Counted from the stretch's first letter, positions 52,997 through 63,770 are shown. The stretch: DNA of 64,000 bases from Tritrichomonas musculus (GCA_039105265.1 JAPFFF010000029.1:682001-746000); one strand, 5' to 3'. The notes: generated by a model from the sequence alone, not told the origin. Translations and numbers: made by a program.

Positions 52997-54583
52997 ATGG
53001 CAGCTGTCTCGCAATTAAACCAAAATGCCGAGCTTTACAGGCGTGATCAAGCACTTATAATGAACCTTAACGCATCTCATAGCCTCGCTGATATCCTCAA
53101 AACAAATCTTGGACCAGCTGGAACATTAAAAATGTTGGTTGGTGGTGCTGGTGATGTTCAACTTACAAAAGATGGTAATGTTCTTCTCAAGAATCTTACA
53201 ATCATTCATCCAACCGCAATGTTAATCGCACGAGCTGCTGTTGCTCAAGATGATAATACAGGTGATGGAACAACATCAACAATTGTTTTAATCGATGGAA
53301 TTCTCAAAAACTGTGAACGTAGATTATCTGAAGGCGTTCATCCACGTGTTCTTACAAACGGTTTGGAAGAAGCACGAGACGAAGCACTCAAATTCCTTGA
53401 CTCATACAAAACTACAGTTACTAATTTCGATCGTGAACTTCTTCTTAACATCGCCCGAACATCAATTGGCACAAAACTTCCACATGAATTAGTTGAACAC
53501 CTTTCACAAATTGTTACAGATGCAGTCTTAACAATCAAGCCAGCCGATGGTCCAGCTGATCTTTTAATGGTTGAACAAATTACAATGCTTACAAAATTAG
53601 CTAATGATACTCAACTTGTCAAAGGTTTAGTTCTTGATCATGGTTTACGTCATCCTTTAATGAAGAGAGATATGCATAATGTTTATATCCTTGCACTTAA
53701 TGTTTCTCTCGAATTTGAAAATACAGAAGTTAACACATCATTTGCTGCTTCTGATGCTGCAGATCGTGAAAAATTCGCCCTCGCTGAAAGAAAATTCGTT
53801 GATGACAAAGTTAAAGCAATCATCAAGCTCAAGAATGAAGTTTGCACAAATGGTGAAGACTTTCTTATCATCAATATGAAAGGTATCGATCCACCATCAC
53901 TTGAACTTTTATACCAAAATGGAATTTCCGCTCTTCGTCGTGCAAAGAGGCGTAACATGGAAAGACTTGCTCGTGCATGTGGCAGCAAAGAAACAAACAG
54001 TGTCGAAAATCTTACCAAAGATAATCTTGGTTTTGCTGGTCATGTTTGGGAACAAGTCTTAGGTGAAGATCACTTCACATTCGTTGAAGATTTGAAGAAT
54101 CCTAAATCTGTTACAATCCTCATGAAAGGTCCAAACTCATACGAAATCAAGCAACAACAAGATGCTGTTCGTGATGGTTTACGTGCAGTTAACAATGCAA
54201 TTGCTGATAAAGCTGTTGTTCCAGGTGCTGGAGTTTTCGAAGTTGCTCTTTCTAGCCATCTTCACGAATTCAAGAAGACAGTCGACGGAAAGAAGAGACT
54301 TGGTGTCGAAGCTTATGCCGAAGCTGTACTTGAGATTCCACGTGTTATCGCTGCAAACGCAGGACATGATGCTATTGACGTTCTTGTTTCTCTCCAGAAT
54401 TCTGCAGATAAGCATTTGAACCTCGGTATCAACATTGAAAATGGAGAACTTATTGATCCAAAGGAGAAAGGAATTTGGGATAACTACTGTGTTAAGAAGA
54501 ATCAATTGCAATCCGCTCCACTTGTTGCTTCACAACTTCTTCTCGTAGATGAAATTCTTAAAGCTGGAAAACAATTAAGATAA
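52997..54583 (+). CDS. CCT6: CCT/TRiC chaperonin zeta subunit
   Basis: 528 residues, full length for a group II chaperonin subunit. The N-terminus (NASHSLADILKTNLGPAGT) and the ATP site GDGTT (89-93), preceded by AQDDNT, are intact; D90 is the ATPase Asp. LTKDGNVLL and the C-terminal nucleotide contact PGAGVFEVAL are also present. The zeta assignment rests on the start (MAAVSQLNQNAEL), the GGAGDVQLTKDG motif and HPTAMLIA, which match CCT6 better than other subunits. It folds actin and tubulin as one of eight ring subunits in the cytosol. The gene is less AT-rich and more codon-biased than its neighbours, as expected for a highly expressed gene. Confidence 0.95.
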   Translation: MAAVSQLNQNAELYRRDQALIMNLNASHSLADILKTNLGPAGTLKMLVGGAGDVQLTKDGNVLLKNLTIIHPTAMLIARAAVAQDDNTGDGTTSTIVLIDGILKNCERRLSEGVHPRVLTNGLEEARDEALKFLDSYKTTVTNFDRELLLNIARTSIGTKLPHELVEHLSQIVTDAVLTIKPADGPADLLMVEQITMLTKLANDTQLVKGLVLDHGLRHPLMKRDMHNVYILALNVSLEFENTEVNTSFAASDAADREKFALAERKFVDDKVKAIIKLKNEVCTNGEDFLIINMKGIDPPSLELLYQNGISALRRAKRRNMERLARACGSKETNSVENLTKDNLGFAGHVWEQVLGEDHFTFVEDLKNPKSVTILMKGPNSYEIKQQQDAVRDGLRAVNNAIADKAVVPGAGVFEVALSSHLHEFKKTVDGKKRLGVEAYAEAVLEIPRVIAANAGHDAIDVLVSLQNSADKHLNLGINIENGELIDPKEKGIWDNYCVKKNQLQSAPLVASQLLLVDEILKAGKQLR

Positions 54584-54926
54584 AAATATAAAATCGAAAT
54601 TCTATTTCGATACTTTTCTAATTTTAATTATCTTTTTTTTATTTTTTTATTTTAATTATTAATATAAATAATGATGGTAATCTATCAATTGTTTTGTTGT
54701 TGTCGTTGTCTGTTGTATAGTGAGAAGTAAGTTTCTTTTTTAATCTCAATAATATTCAGTCAATAAACTAAATAAATTTAATAATTTATATAATATTATA
54801 TTTTCATGAATAACTATATTAAATATTTGAATTAATAATTGATTGTTGTGTAGATTTATTTCAAGATAAAAGCATTTGTTTTCATTTTTATGCATAAAAA
54901 AATGACCGTTTAAAATATGCCTATAT
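54584..54926. other. AT-rich spacer
   Basis: This is the spacer between two + strand genes. It contains a GTT/GTC-rich stretch (GTTTTGTTGTTGTCGTTGTC near 54690) and no gene. Confidence 0.45.
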
Positions 54927-56543
54927 ATGGAGCTTTTCGTTGATCTCATTGAGATCACGCGTATTCCATATCGCGAATTAGAGACAGTATATCTGTCTGC
55001 AAATCTCGCTATTATTCCATATGGCCATCACCTTCAAACCAAAATGACGAACGGAAATAAATCCGTTAAATTTACGCCTCACAAATTTTCTTTTTTGGTT
55101 GATCCAATTCCATCAAATTCTGAGTCTTCATTGGTTATTACTGTCTTTACCCATTTGACTAATAATCATAAGATGGCAATTTCATACGTATCAATTCCTA
55201 TTAATTCAATCCCACTTCATTCAATTTCTACAGCTTATTTGTCAACAACACCTTTAGTATCTTTTTCGGCTTCTCCAATTGTTACCATTTCACTCAAGTT
55301 CAATGTAAATAATATAAGTACTAATCCTTCACAATTTAAGCATCCATCAGCTCTTTCTGGAATTGATTATACATTATGTGAAGATGCACCAAAAATTGAA
55401 TTTGATTGTTTTGGTCAATTAAAGCCGCCTCAACATTATATTGATAAGTGCGTTGATTTAATTGAAGGTAATTCAGATTTTTTCTTAAATCTAATATCAA
55501 ATGATTCTTTGAGAAATTTTGTTCTAAAAAAAGTTTTTGATCGTTATCAAGTTAATGATTGGGTCAGTATTAGCAATATAAGTAGTGGAGGTCAGCAGCC
55601 AACTTCGCCAAGCATGGCAAATCAAATCTTTTCAGCACCATCTAAAAAGCCAAAGAAAATCTATGCAAACAAACCTCATGGTAAGAATTGTGAGCTTCCC
55701 CCACAGCCGCCAAATGAGCAACCGCCAAATCCTCGTAGACAGATTCGAAACGATGATACGAGTGATACTCCAACAGTTGACAATAATATTAGTAATCAAG
55801 CTTGGAGACAACAGCAGCAAGCATACATGGCACATCAAAATGCTCCTGTCAATTCAGAATTAAATAATGAACCATATCCAGTAAAATCACCAGTATTAGC
55901 TTCCTCAATGTCATCAAAAAAACAGTTTCAGCAGCCTAAACAAAATCAGGCTCAGCAACAATTTGCATTTGTTTCTCAGCAACAGCAACAAAATCAACAA
56001 ATTTATCAAAATCCACAAATGCCTCAAGTTCCACAAATTACTCAGATATCACAAAATGCACGCAAAAACGAAAGTCCACCGAAATCCTTTGGTCACTCTG
56101 TTGCTCCTGATCCAAAGAAAGGTCTTTTCCATGAAATTCAAAAGCCTTTAATCAAAAGAAAAGGTAATGAGCATGAAAAAGTTCCTGTAAGAGGACTTTT
56201 GCAGCCAAAAATAGGATCTGCTTCTGATGATAAAGGGCCAATCAATCAGACAAATAAGAAGTTTGTATGTGTCGCGCCTAAACAAAAACAGAAATATCAA
56301 AATCAAGATGATATACATAATTACAGCAATAATAACGAAATGTATGAAACGTCATCAAATAATACGGTTTCATTTAATTTTTCAACATCTGATGGAATTT
56401 CATCTTCTCAAGGGCAACCGAACTCTATTGGAAATGGAAGCAATGTTGCTATTCATGATTACAGGTCTCAATTCACACCAATGATGAAACCGCAGCAACC
56501 TAATGATAATGGATTGAGTCCAAGGAGGCAGACTCCAAGATAA
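54927..56543 (+). CDS. C2-like N-terminal domain with Gln/Asn/Pro-rich tail
   Basis: 538 residues. Residues 1-130 are beta-rich and look like a C2 or C2-like fold (MELFVDLIEITRIPYRELE; SSLVITVFTHLTNNHKMAIS; SPIVTISLKFNVN). No Asp cluster for calcium is evident, so any membrane or protein binding would be calcium independent. A helical stretch follows near 160-210 (ALSGIDYTLCEDAPK; HYIDKCVDLIEGNSDFF). The rest is disordered: Pro/Gln/Asn-rich with QQQ runs, an NH(N)S-rich part and a final SPRRQTPR. I do not recognise a specific family. Trichomonads have many proteins of this layout. The C2 call is by strand pattern only. Confidence 0.68.
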   Translation: MELFVDLIEITRIPYRELETVYLSANLAIIPYGHHLQTKMTNGNKSVKFTPHKFSFLVDPIPSNSESSLVITVFTHLTNNHKMAISYVSIPINSIPLHSISTAYLSTTPLVSFSASPIVTISLKFNVNNISTNPSQFKHPSALSGIDYTLCEDAPKIEFDCFGQLKPPQHYIDKCVDLIEGNSDFFLNLISNDSLRNFVLKKVFDRYQVNDWVSISNISSGGQQPTSPSMANQIFSAPSKKPKKIYANKPHGKNCELPPQPPNEQPPNPRRQIRNDDTSDTPTVDNNISNQAWRQQQQAYMAHQNAPVNSELNNEPYPVKSPVLASSMSSKKQFQQPKQNQAQQQFAFVSQQQQQNQQIYQNPQMPQVPQITQISQNARKNESPPKSFGHSVAPDPKKGLFHEIQKPLIKRKGNEHEKVPVRGLLQPKIGSASDDKGPINQTNKKFVCVAPKQKQKYQNQDDIHNYSNNNEMYETSSNNTVSFNFSTSDGISSSQGQPNSIGNGSNVAIHDYRSQFTPMMKPQQPNDNGLSPRRQTPR

Positions 56544-56730
56544 AATCGCGGATTTGTTTCTAATATATATATATATTTTATATTAAAGCATAAATTCATA
56601 GCCAATTGCTGATTATTGTTTTCTGTCATCACTGAAGTGAAAGAAAAGAAAGAAAAAACTAAAATAATTAAATGGATCAGGATAATGAATTTTAATAAAA
56701 TAAAAAAAAAAAACGAAAGTGAAAATGAAT

Positions 56731-59700
56731 TTAAATTCTTCCACTTGATTTAACTAAATCTCTAATCTTAAAAGACAAATCCGATGCGCTTATCAGTTCC
56801 TCGATTGAGAAAGGATATCTGTAGTTCCAGTGGTGGTCTTTATCATTTGGATCGTTAATTCTTTCATCAGAAGGAGATTGGAGTCTGAATCTGTCATCGA
56901 TATCAACAAGATCTTGTAATAAAAAGATTGTCCACATTGATTGAGCCCATAAGTGTTGTCTAAGAATAATTTCCTGAATCCAAGTTTCACAAACTGGAGG
57001 AGGTTCGTCATTCCTCCATATTTCTTCTTGCCAAAATCGTTTAATAACATCTCTGTTCTCTTCTTCCCACCATCCACGAATTGATGGCATGTTAACAGTT
57101 GATGGTGTTGCAATTGAAAAGTATGGGAATTCTCTGATTTTATCAAAGAGTTTGGTGCCATAAATATCCATTGAATTGATAGTACTTGCATCACAGCTGC
57201 TTGGATCAGAGGTCTCTGGAACACGTTGAACGCGAAGAGAAATAAAGCCACGATTCTGAATATTCTTAGATAAAACTTCATCGCTTTGGCTGATTTCTTC
57301 TGCACATATGAGCATGTTTGTAGATTCTTTAAGCATTTGGAAACGTGAATTAGAAAGTTCAAGCCATAGTTCTTTTTGTCTCTTAACGAAGTAGTCATAG
57401 TATATTCCTTTAACTACGCTTTTCTGTTGTTCGCTTAAATTCTTCCAAGCAGAAGATTCAATAGTATCGTAATTAAAGTGGTCTGGGTTAGTTGTTGGTC
57501 TCCTTCCAACTGATTCAACAAATGCTTGGCATCTGACGTTGTAGTGATCACGCTTTGACTTGTCTTCGATTAAAAGTACGTTTGAGAGTAATTCAAAAAG
57601 CTTGATTTCGAATTCTATTCTTTCTTGCTCTGAAGTAATATTGAATTTTCTTTGATTCTTTGGATCTAATAAATATTCATGGATTTTAACTTCGGTATTA
57701 AGTTCGTTCTTGAATGTGTATTGAATATCTTCTTTGTTACCATGAGAGAAGTTGGAAAAGAATTCAGCTGCAACATCATCAGAAAGTGATCCAAATCTTT
57801 GTTGAATTTGAGACCATCTTATTTCAGGTTTAGTGAATGATTTGAAATCGAAATCGAACAAGCCACGATCCTTCAACTCACCTTTTGAATATGAAAGTGA
57901 AGGTTCATAATGGCCAAGGAGAGAGCGAACGCAATCATTGATAGGAATGTCCCATGTTCTGAAGAACTCAAAGATGTGTTCTAGCTCAATTGCATCAAAT
58001 AAGTCTGCCAACCTTCTCAATCGAAGCCTCCACCATGAGAAATCAGTTGTTGCGTTTTGAGGCCAATTGTAAGAAGGGCAGTAAGAATCATTTTCATTTC
58101 TAATTTCGTTGAACATTTGATAGCAATAGTTTAAATTGCCATGGCTATTGCTGCTTGTAAATGGAACCGTAGCCATATCGATGTTGAAGAGTGATGGATA
58201 AAGCCAGCAATCAACACTCATCACTGGAACACCGATTTGTACGTCGCATTTAAGGACGACTCTTCGCTTGCGTGCATATGCTTTTGCTGCTTTGAATTGA
58301 TCATCACAAACAAATTGAATCCAATAGTAAAATACTAGATCATTTGAATTTTCTTTTAAGAGGTCTCTAAATTGGCGATCTGATATGGACTTGGCACCCT
58401 TTTCAAGATTTCGTGTTTCCCTCCATTGATGATAATTTACTGTTCCGTTTTTCTCTCGAAGAACAGAGAAAAGTGCATATGGTTCGAGCCACTGTGAATT
58501 CTGATTAATGAATAAATTGAATTTTTCATTTTCTTCCAATGATCCACGGATCAAAGCAAATATCTGATGTAACTTTTGCATCTTGAATGCAAAAACACGT
58601 GGGTAATCAATTTTTTCTTGTGCACTGATTTCATTCTTAAAATCATCAAGATCTCCCAAAACTGATGTGATTTCTGAGTGCAAATCAGAAATTTTTTGAA
58701 GGTCGATGTAAATTGGATGAAGAGCAAAAGCAGAAATGTGGCGATAAGGGTTTGAATCGCTCCAGCTTCCGTCAGTTGTGGTATCATTTAGTGGTAGTAA
58801 ATTGATCATTGAAGATCCAATTAGGTTGCAATAATCGACAAGCTTGTTAAGGTCAGTATATTGACCAATGCCTAAGCTATCATCTGTATGAATAGAGAAG
58901 AGTGGAGCAGTAATTCCAAAGCCTTTGAATTGATTTGAATTTGGATTAGTGATCCAGTCGTCGATGAATATGGAGTATTTGGATGAATCTTTTGAGTTGT
59001 TGTTTGATGAGTTGATTTGGCAAATTCTATTTGGTCGAGTTTCCCAAAATCCATTTGCAAATGGGTTAGGTGATGATGCCTTGTCAATGATGCAGTACTT
59101 GTATTCAAATGGTAAAGAGTTTTTATCAAAAATAACTGTGGCCTTCCATTCTGGAAATGCTGAATCATCCATTCTCACGCCCCTTCCTGGGTGCCAGTTA
59201 CCAATCTCTTGAGACGAGCCTACAATTACAAGTTGTTGATTTGGTTTAACATGAGGGCTTTTAACGATAAAAGTAATCTTTACTTTGTCTGGAGAGGTAG
59301 TATCTGAGATCACTGGTGCTTCAGATGAAGCTGAATGAGGACGTCTGTTAAGTACATTTGTGAAAGGTAATGTTGAATAAACGTCATTTGTTGGATCGTT
59401 CCAATGGTATACGTCATTGATTTCAAAAATAGTTGGTTGCTGAGCTGCGCTTAACTCGAATCTATGATTTTCTTCACCTTCCCAGAAATAATTTCGAGCT
59501 GAAGTAAAAACAATATATTTATAATATAAGACTTGAGGCTTGTCATTTAATGGTAATCTAATTGTTCCTTCCCAGTAGCCATCGCCAACATATCCTAATA
59601 AAACTGCTCTTTTCGGATTCCATTTGCCCAATTCTACAGGATCGCCACATACATATAATTCTTGTCCATAGTTAGTATTATAGTGAACACGGAATCGAAC

Positions 59701-60042
59701 AATAATGTCGCCTATAGGAGTCGGTTTGTCAAATGTATCATAAAATGAGCAGTTACAGTTGGAAATGTTTATAAATCGTTTAGGACATACTTCGCGTACA
59801 ATTGAACCAAATTTTGTCTTATAGAAGTAAGAGTACCAGATAAGACCTTGTTGGCGGCCTTTTTGGCTTGGAGGGGTATTGATGTCAATGGTTGTTGTCC
59901 ATGGATATTCTGGATTGCTTAAATCTTGATCAAGAGCAATACCTTCGTTTGGATTTCCTGCTCCAAGTTCAGGTAAGCTTCCATAAATATAAAGCTTTGC
60001 GCTACTCTGCTTGCTTGTTCTTAAATAGAATTTTGCTTTCAT
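56731..60042 (-). CDS. DPE2-type 4-alpha-glucanotransferase homologue (GH77 with CBM20-like domains), probably inactive
   Basis: 1103 residues. Three CBM20-like starch-binding domains lie at about 1-100, 105-220 and 250-360 (GDPVELGKWNPKRAV and GSSQEIGNWHPGRGV are clear; the first, GSLPELGAGNPNEG, is weaker). A GH77 domain follows from about 385 (SIHTDDSLGIGQYTDL). The overall match to plant and protist DPE2, the cytosolic maltose glucanotransferase, is strong. The catalytic centre is changed. The RIDH nucleophile motif reads ELEH (E688 for Asp, E686 for Arg). The acid/base Glu is kept in CAEEIS (E915). The third carboxylate motif, normally HD, reads VN (V983, N984 for Asp). With two of three carboxylates altered, normal transglycosylation seems unlikely. 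A glycogen-binding scaffold or regulator is an inference. The frame is intact. Confidence 0.9.
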   Translation of the reverse strand: MKAKFYLRTSKQSSAKLYIYGSLPELGAGNPNEGIALDQDLSNPEYPWTTTIDINTPPSQKGRQQGLIWYSYFYKTKFGSIVREVCPKRFINISNCNCSFYDTFDKPTPIGDIIVRFRVHYNTNYGQELYVCGDPVELGKWNPKRAVLLGYVGDGYWEGTIRLPLNDKPQVLYYKYIVFTSARNYFWEGEENHRFELSAAQQPTIFEINDVYHWNDPTNDVYSTLPFTNVLNRRPHSASSEAPVISDTTSPDKVKITFIVKSPHVKPNQQLVIVGSSQEIGNWHPGRGVRMDDSAFPEWKATVIFDKNSLPFEYKYCIIDKASSPNPFANGFWETRPNRICQINSSNNNSKDSSKYSIFIDDWITNPNSNQFKGFGITAPLFSIHTDDSLGIGQYTDLNKLVDYCNLIGSSMINLLPLNDTTTDGSWSDSNPYRHISAFALHPIYIDLQKISDLHSEITSVLGDLDDFKNEISAQEKIDYPRVFAFKMQKLHQIFALIRGSLEENEKFNLFINQNSQWLEPYALFSVLREKNGTVNYHQWRETRNLEKGAKSISDRQFRDLLKENSNDLVFYYWIQFVCDDQFKAAKAYARKRRVVLKCDVQIGVPVMSVDCWLYPSLFNIDMATVPFTSSNSHGNLNYCYQMFNEIRNENDSYCPSYNWPQNATTDFSWWRLRLRRLADLFDAIELEHIFEFFRTWDIPINDCVRSLLGHYEPSLSYSKGELKDRGLFDFDFKSFTKPEIRWSQIQQRFGSLSDDVAAEFFSNFSHGNKEDIQYTFKNELNTEVKIHEYLLDPKNQRKFNITSEQERIEFEIKLFELLSNVLLIEDKSKRDHYNVRCQAFVESVGRRPTTNPDHFNYDTIESSAWKNLSEQQKSVVKGIYYDYFVKRQKELWLELSNSRFQMLKESTNMLICAEEISQSDEVLSKNIQNRGFISLRVQRVPETSDPSSCDASTINSMDIYGTKLFDKIREFPYFSIATPSTVNMPSIRGWWEEENRDVIKRFWQEEIWRNDEPPPVCETWIQEIILRQHLWAQSMWTIFLLQDLVDIDDRFRLQSPSDERINDPNDKDHHWNYRYPFSIEELISASDLSFKIRDLVKSSGRI

Positions 60043-61486
60043 CGATATTAAATGAGTGAAATATTCGAAATAAAAAATTAGAATATAAATTCAAAATTTT
60101 CCACTTTTTGAAAACAATTATTCTGGAATTGGTCAAACACCTATAAAAAAAAATTTATGACCATTCCTCTTCACAATAATTTATTAAATAAAAATCATTG
60201 TTTTATGGTTAAACAATGATTTTTATTTATAGAAAAGGAGCAATTAAATAAAAATTATAATATAAACGGTTTTCAGGCTAATGATTTGATGTAACATTTG
60301 TCAAAAAAAATTATATTGTAACTTTTTCTATAAGTTATTTTGATAGAAGCATATTTTGGTTCTACATCAGCAGGATTTCTACCCTTTTCGAAATGTTCAG
60401 TGATTTTACAAATGTATGTATATATTATAGACAATACTATTATAAGTTAATGTCAAAGAATAAAAAGATCTATGTTTGATTACTTCATAAATTTGAGAAA
60501 TACTTCAAAAATAAGTAAATGATAAATTTATTTCACGAATTAATATGATTATTCTTTTACATTGCATACCAATTCTTATTGGCATATAATCTTTAATAAT
60601 TTGATAGATAATTATATTTCTCATAGCTATTTTTTAATTATTTTCTTTAGAAACATAATCAGATATGTATTCATATGATTAATACATCACTCAAATAAAA
60701 TAATCTTTATATTTGAATATATATAAATGTTTATAATACTTTTTTGTTCATGCACAGTAGAAAGGTTACGTTTATATTTTTTAATTGAAATAATAATTGT
60801 TTGTTATAGTATAGAATAAGAAATTGAAAAATATTTCCCAAAATATAAATATAAATTGGCAAGAAGAAAAAATTCTATTTTGAATATATATATTTTTTAA
60901 ATGTATATCCACAGCAAAATCATATTACCTAAACAATTACAGTATTTATATTTAACGTGTCAGCATTGTTGATTTTTACCATTTTTTCGAATTGTAAAAA
61001 AAAGAAGAAGATGGTAGCAGGCAAGTAGGCATCATATTTGTTTTCTTTTAAAGATCAGGTAGCATAAACTTCAGTTAAACTTAACTTTGAATTTTCATTC
61101 AACAAATTTATCTTGTCTAGCTAAATTCATACAACGGAAACGTAGCGAATATAGGCAAAATAATACTAAATAAAATTAAATGTAACAAGATACTTGAGAA
61201 TGTGTGTAGAAACTGTAGCTTTTTTTATATTGGCCAAAATATATATTTCATGATATATTTTTTATTATTTTATCAAATGTATATTAATAAATTTTAAATT
61301 TATTTTATATATTTTTACTGGATATTTGAAAAGATATATTAATTTTTAATTAATACGAATATTCTGAAAATAAAAAACACGTTATAATTTTCAAAGAAAA
61401 ATATATTTGATAAAATAACGATTTTATGTTATTGACTAGATAAAATTATATGTTGTTTCATTTTTATGTTAAAATATATTATATAA
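60043..61486. other. AT-rich intergenic region
   Basis: No gene is supported. It contains a perfect 19-bp hairpin (listed separately) about 140 bp before the DPE2-like gene. A slightly GC-richer patch at 60955-61160 has no recognisable feature. Confidence 0.5.
60185..60229. repeat. Perfect 19-bp-arm hairpin upstream of the DPE2-like gene
   Basis: The arms at 60185-60203 and 60211-60229 are exact reverse complements, with the 7-base loop TATGGTT. They begin TAAATAAAAATCATTG and end in CAATGATTTTTATTTA. It lies about 140 bp before the ATG of the minus-strand glucanotransferase homologue. Confidence 0.8.
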
Positions 61487-62541
61487 CAGGGTTGTCGATC
61501 GATGATGATAAATATCGATTATCGGCTCATTATCGATAGTCCGATAATATCGATAAAAATTTGTTCGATAACCAATAATTATCGATAAATACGTTAAGCA
61601 AAACCGCCGATATTTGGTCACTATCGGACGGTTACGGTTCGATATTCTCCGATATTTTATAATAAAATTTCCATACTTTTTTTTTACATTTTTGAATAAA
61701 ATTTGGAATTTTATATTTTTAATTGTACTTCAATAGTGCATGCTGAAATAAGCGAAATAAGGTCATGGTGCATTATATGTCCAATATAATAATGAGAAGC
61801 TAAAAAATCAGGTTTTTGATTAATACATAAAAAGATTATTTTCAAAATTTTTTAAAAAGAACCAATTGGCCAACAAAAAAAGATTATGATTAAGAACAAA
61901 GTTATAAGACGATAATTTCCTCATATCTTCTCAGTATTAAATTATTTCCATATTTGCAAATTAACGAATCTTAATATGTAATGAAATATTAATGCAATGC
62001 TACTAAAATAATTTGCGTTTTTTTTTATTAAAAGAATATCAAGTCTAAAAATATTTAGAGAAATGGAGAGAATTTTATTAATTTACAAAAAGTTATCGTG
62101 TTCACTTTTTGATAAATTTTATTTTTTTGCCAAAATTAAATTATCTTTATTGATTTTAAATTTCATACTTAAATATTATTAGAATTATAATATATTACTT
62201 ATCTTTTATTATAATAAAAGTTAATTTCCTATGAAATATAAAAAATCTTTTTTAATAATTTGATCATTTGTACATACAAGCTTTTTTATATGTCATTACT
62301 TGAAAAAATAACTTTTATATAATTATATAACAATTAAATAGCCATAATTTCTAGTAAATATCTTTTCTTTACCTTAAAAAAGTTAAAAATATCGGTCATT
62401 ATTGGCCATGATAAAAACCGTTTTTATCGATAATGATATTTATTATCGGATAGTATCGGTTATTCTACTCTACTCCCGATAATATCGATAATATTGGCAA
62501 CGTATTTAACCGTTATCGGACACTATCGATAAACATCCCTG
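61487..62541. mobile_element. hAT-like MITE with TATCGATA-rich ends
   Basis: The left end reads CAGGGTTGTCGATCGAT and the right end, reverse complemented, CAGGGATGTTTATCGAT: 14 of 17 bases agree. Starting CAGGG is typical of hAT elements. Both ends (about 61496-61660 and 62388-62536) are crowded with ATCGATA, CGATAAT and ATCGG motifs in both orientations, while the 700-bp middle has none and no ORF. Such subterminal motif clusters are hAT transposase sites. The 8 bp flanking each end do not clearly match, so the target duplication is decayed or the class is uncertain. Confidence 0.6.
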
Positions 62542-62724
62542 AAATAAATATATAATATTTTTTCTTATTTAAATTTCATATTTGAATGTTTTGGAAGATT
62601 ATTTTTTGAAATAAAGATGTGATATATTATATTGAAAAAAAACTTAACTTGAAATTGTTTTTTCTCAGGTAATATGAATCATTTTTTTATATTAATATTT
62701 ATATAATGTTTATATTTATATTAA

Positions 62725-62811
62725 TATATTTATATGCTATGGGTATATTTATATGCTATGGGTATATTTATATGCTATGGGTATATTTATATGCTATGGG
62801 TATATTTATAT
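62725..62811. repeat. 19-bp tandem repeat, about 4.6 copies
   Basis: The unit TATATTTATATGCTATGGG starts at 62725, 62744, 62763 and 62782, with a partial copy at 62801. The copies are identical, so the array is young or recently homogenised. Confidence 0.9.
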
Positions 62812-63507
62812 ACTTCATTAATCTTTAAATAATTAAAAAAAAAATTGAAAGAGTTATTATGATTAAAAATTGAAAGAGTTATATTATGATAAATTGAAAA
62901 AAAAAAAGTGATATAATTACTTAAAGTGATATGATGCATTCTATAACCTATAAATGATATGTGCTTTATATTCTATTGCTAATGTTTAATTAAAAACATA
63001 AAGGTAATTAAAGGTTTGTTGAAAAGATTAATAGGTTTTATAATAAGATATTTCAAAATGTTATATGATTATATTTTCAATACGACTTCACCTTTATCGA
63101 CTATTGAAAAATTGTTTTTTTATAAATATTCTTATTTTTAAAATAAAAATGTAATTATCAGTATAAAGCATTTTCAATAATATCAAATATAATATAATAA
63201 TAGTAAAAGTTATATTATATGTATTATATATATAAATATGCAAGAAAAAATCATATATAATTTTCAATAGCCCAAATTATCTCCTATTGAAATAATACCT
63301 AAAATTATTTCCTATATATCCAAGTATATATGTAATTAAATCGAAAAATAATTTTAAATATAAATATATGACAATATATAGTAAGCATAAATATTTAAAA
63401 TAAAGAATATATCTTTTCAGTCATCTTCCGGACTTTGTTTTTATAAAAGTAATATAATGATATGATATGTTATATGATATGTTATATGATTAAACTGAAA
63501 TTCAAAA

Positions 63508-63582
63508 CTCAGACCTTTTTTGACATTAATTTGACCTATCTTTGACCTAAATTTTTTAAAAAAGTGGTCTGACTTTTGATTT
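63508..63582. repeat. Inverted TCAGACC arms enclosing a TTTGACCTA direct repeat
   Basis: TCAGACC followed by a T-run and its reverse complement (A-run, GTGGTCTGA) lie about 65 bases apart. Between them ATTTGACCTA and TTTGACCTA repeat 11 bases apart. It sits about 200 bp before the transposase-like ORF and could be part of that element's end or promoter. Confidence 0.35.
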
Positions 63583-63770
63583 TTAGTTTAGTTAATATAT
63601 AAAATCTCAAGACGAATCTAATAATATTTATATTTTAAATATACTAGAGATGAAAATAAATCTATATATTAATTTTTAATCTTCATTTTTCTGGGTATTT
63701 GGAAAAATATTTAAACTGGAACCAAAAAGTCAGTATCACCAAATAAGTTAACAAAAAGTTTATATATTAA

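Larger units (their letters stand above)
62542..63770. other. AT-rich region with short tandem repeats
   Basis: No gene is seen. It includes a 19-bp tandem (62725-62811), small direct repeats of TTGAAAGAGTTAT near 62845-62885, a GATATGTTATAT repeat near 63455-63490, and an inverted/direct repeat cluster at 63508-63582. Confidence 0.5.
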
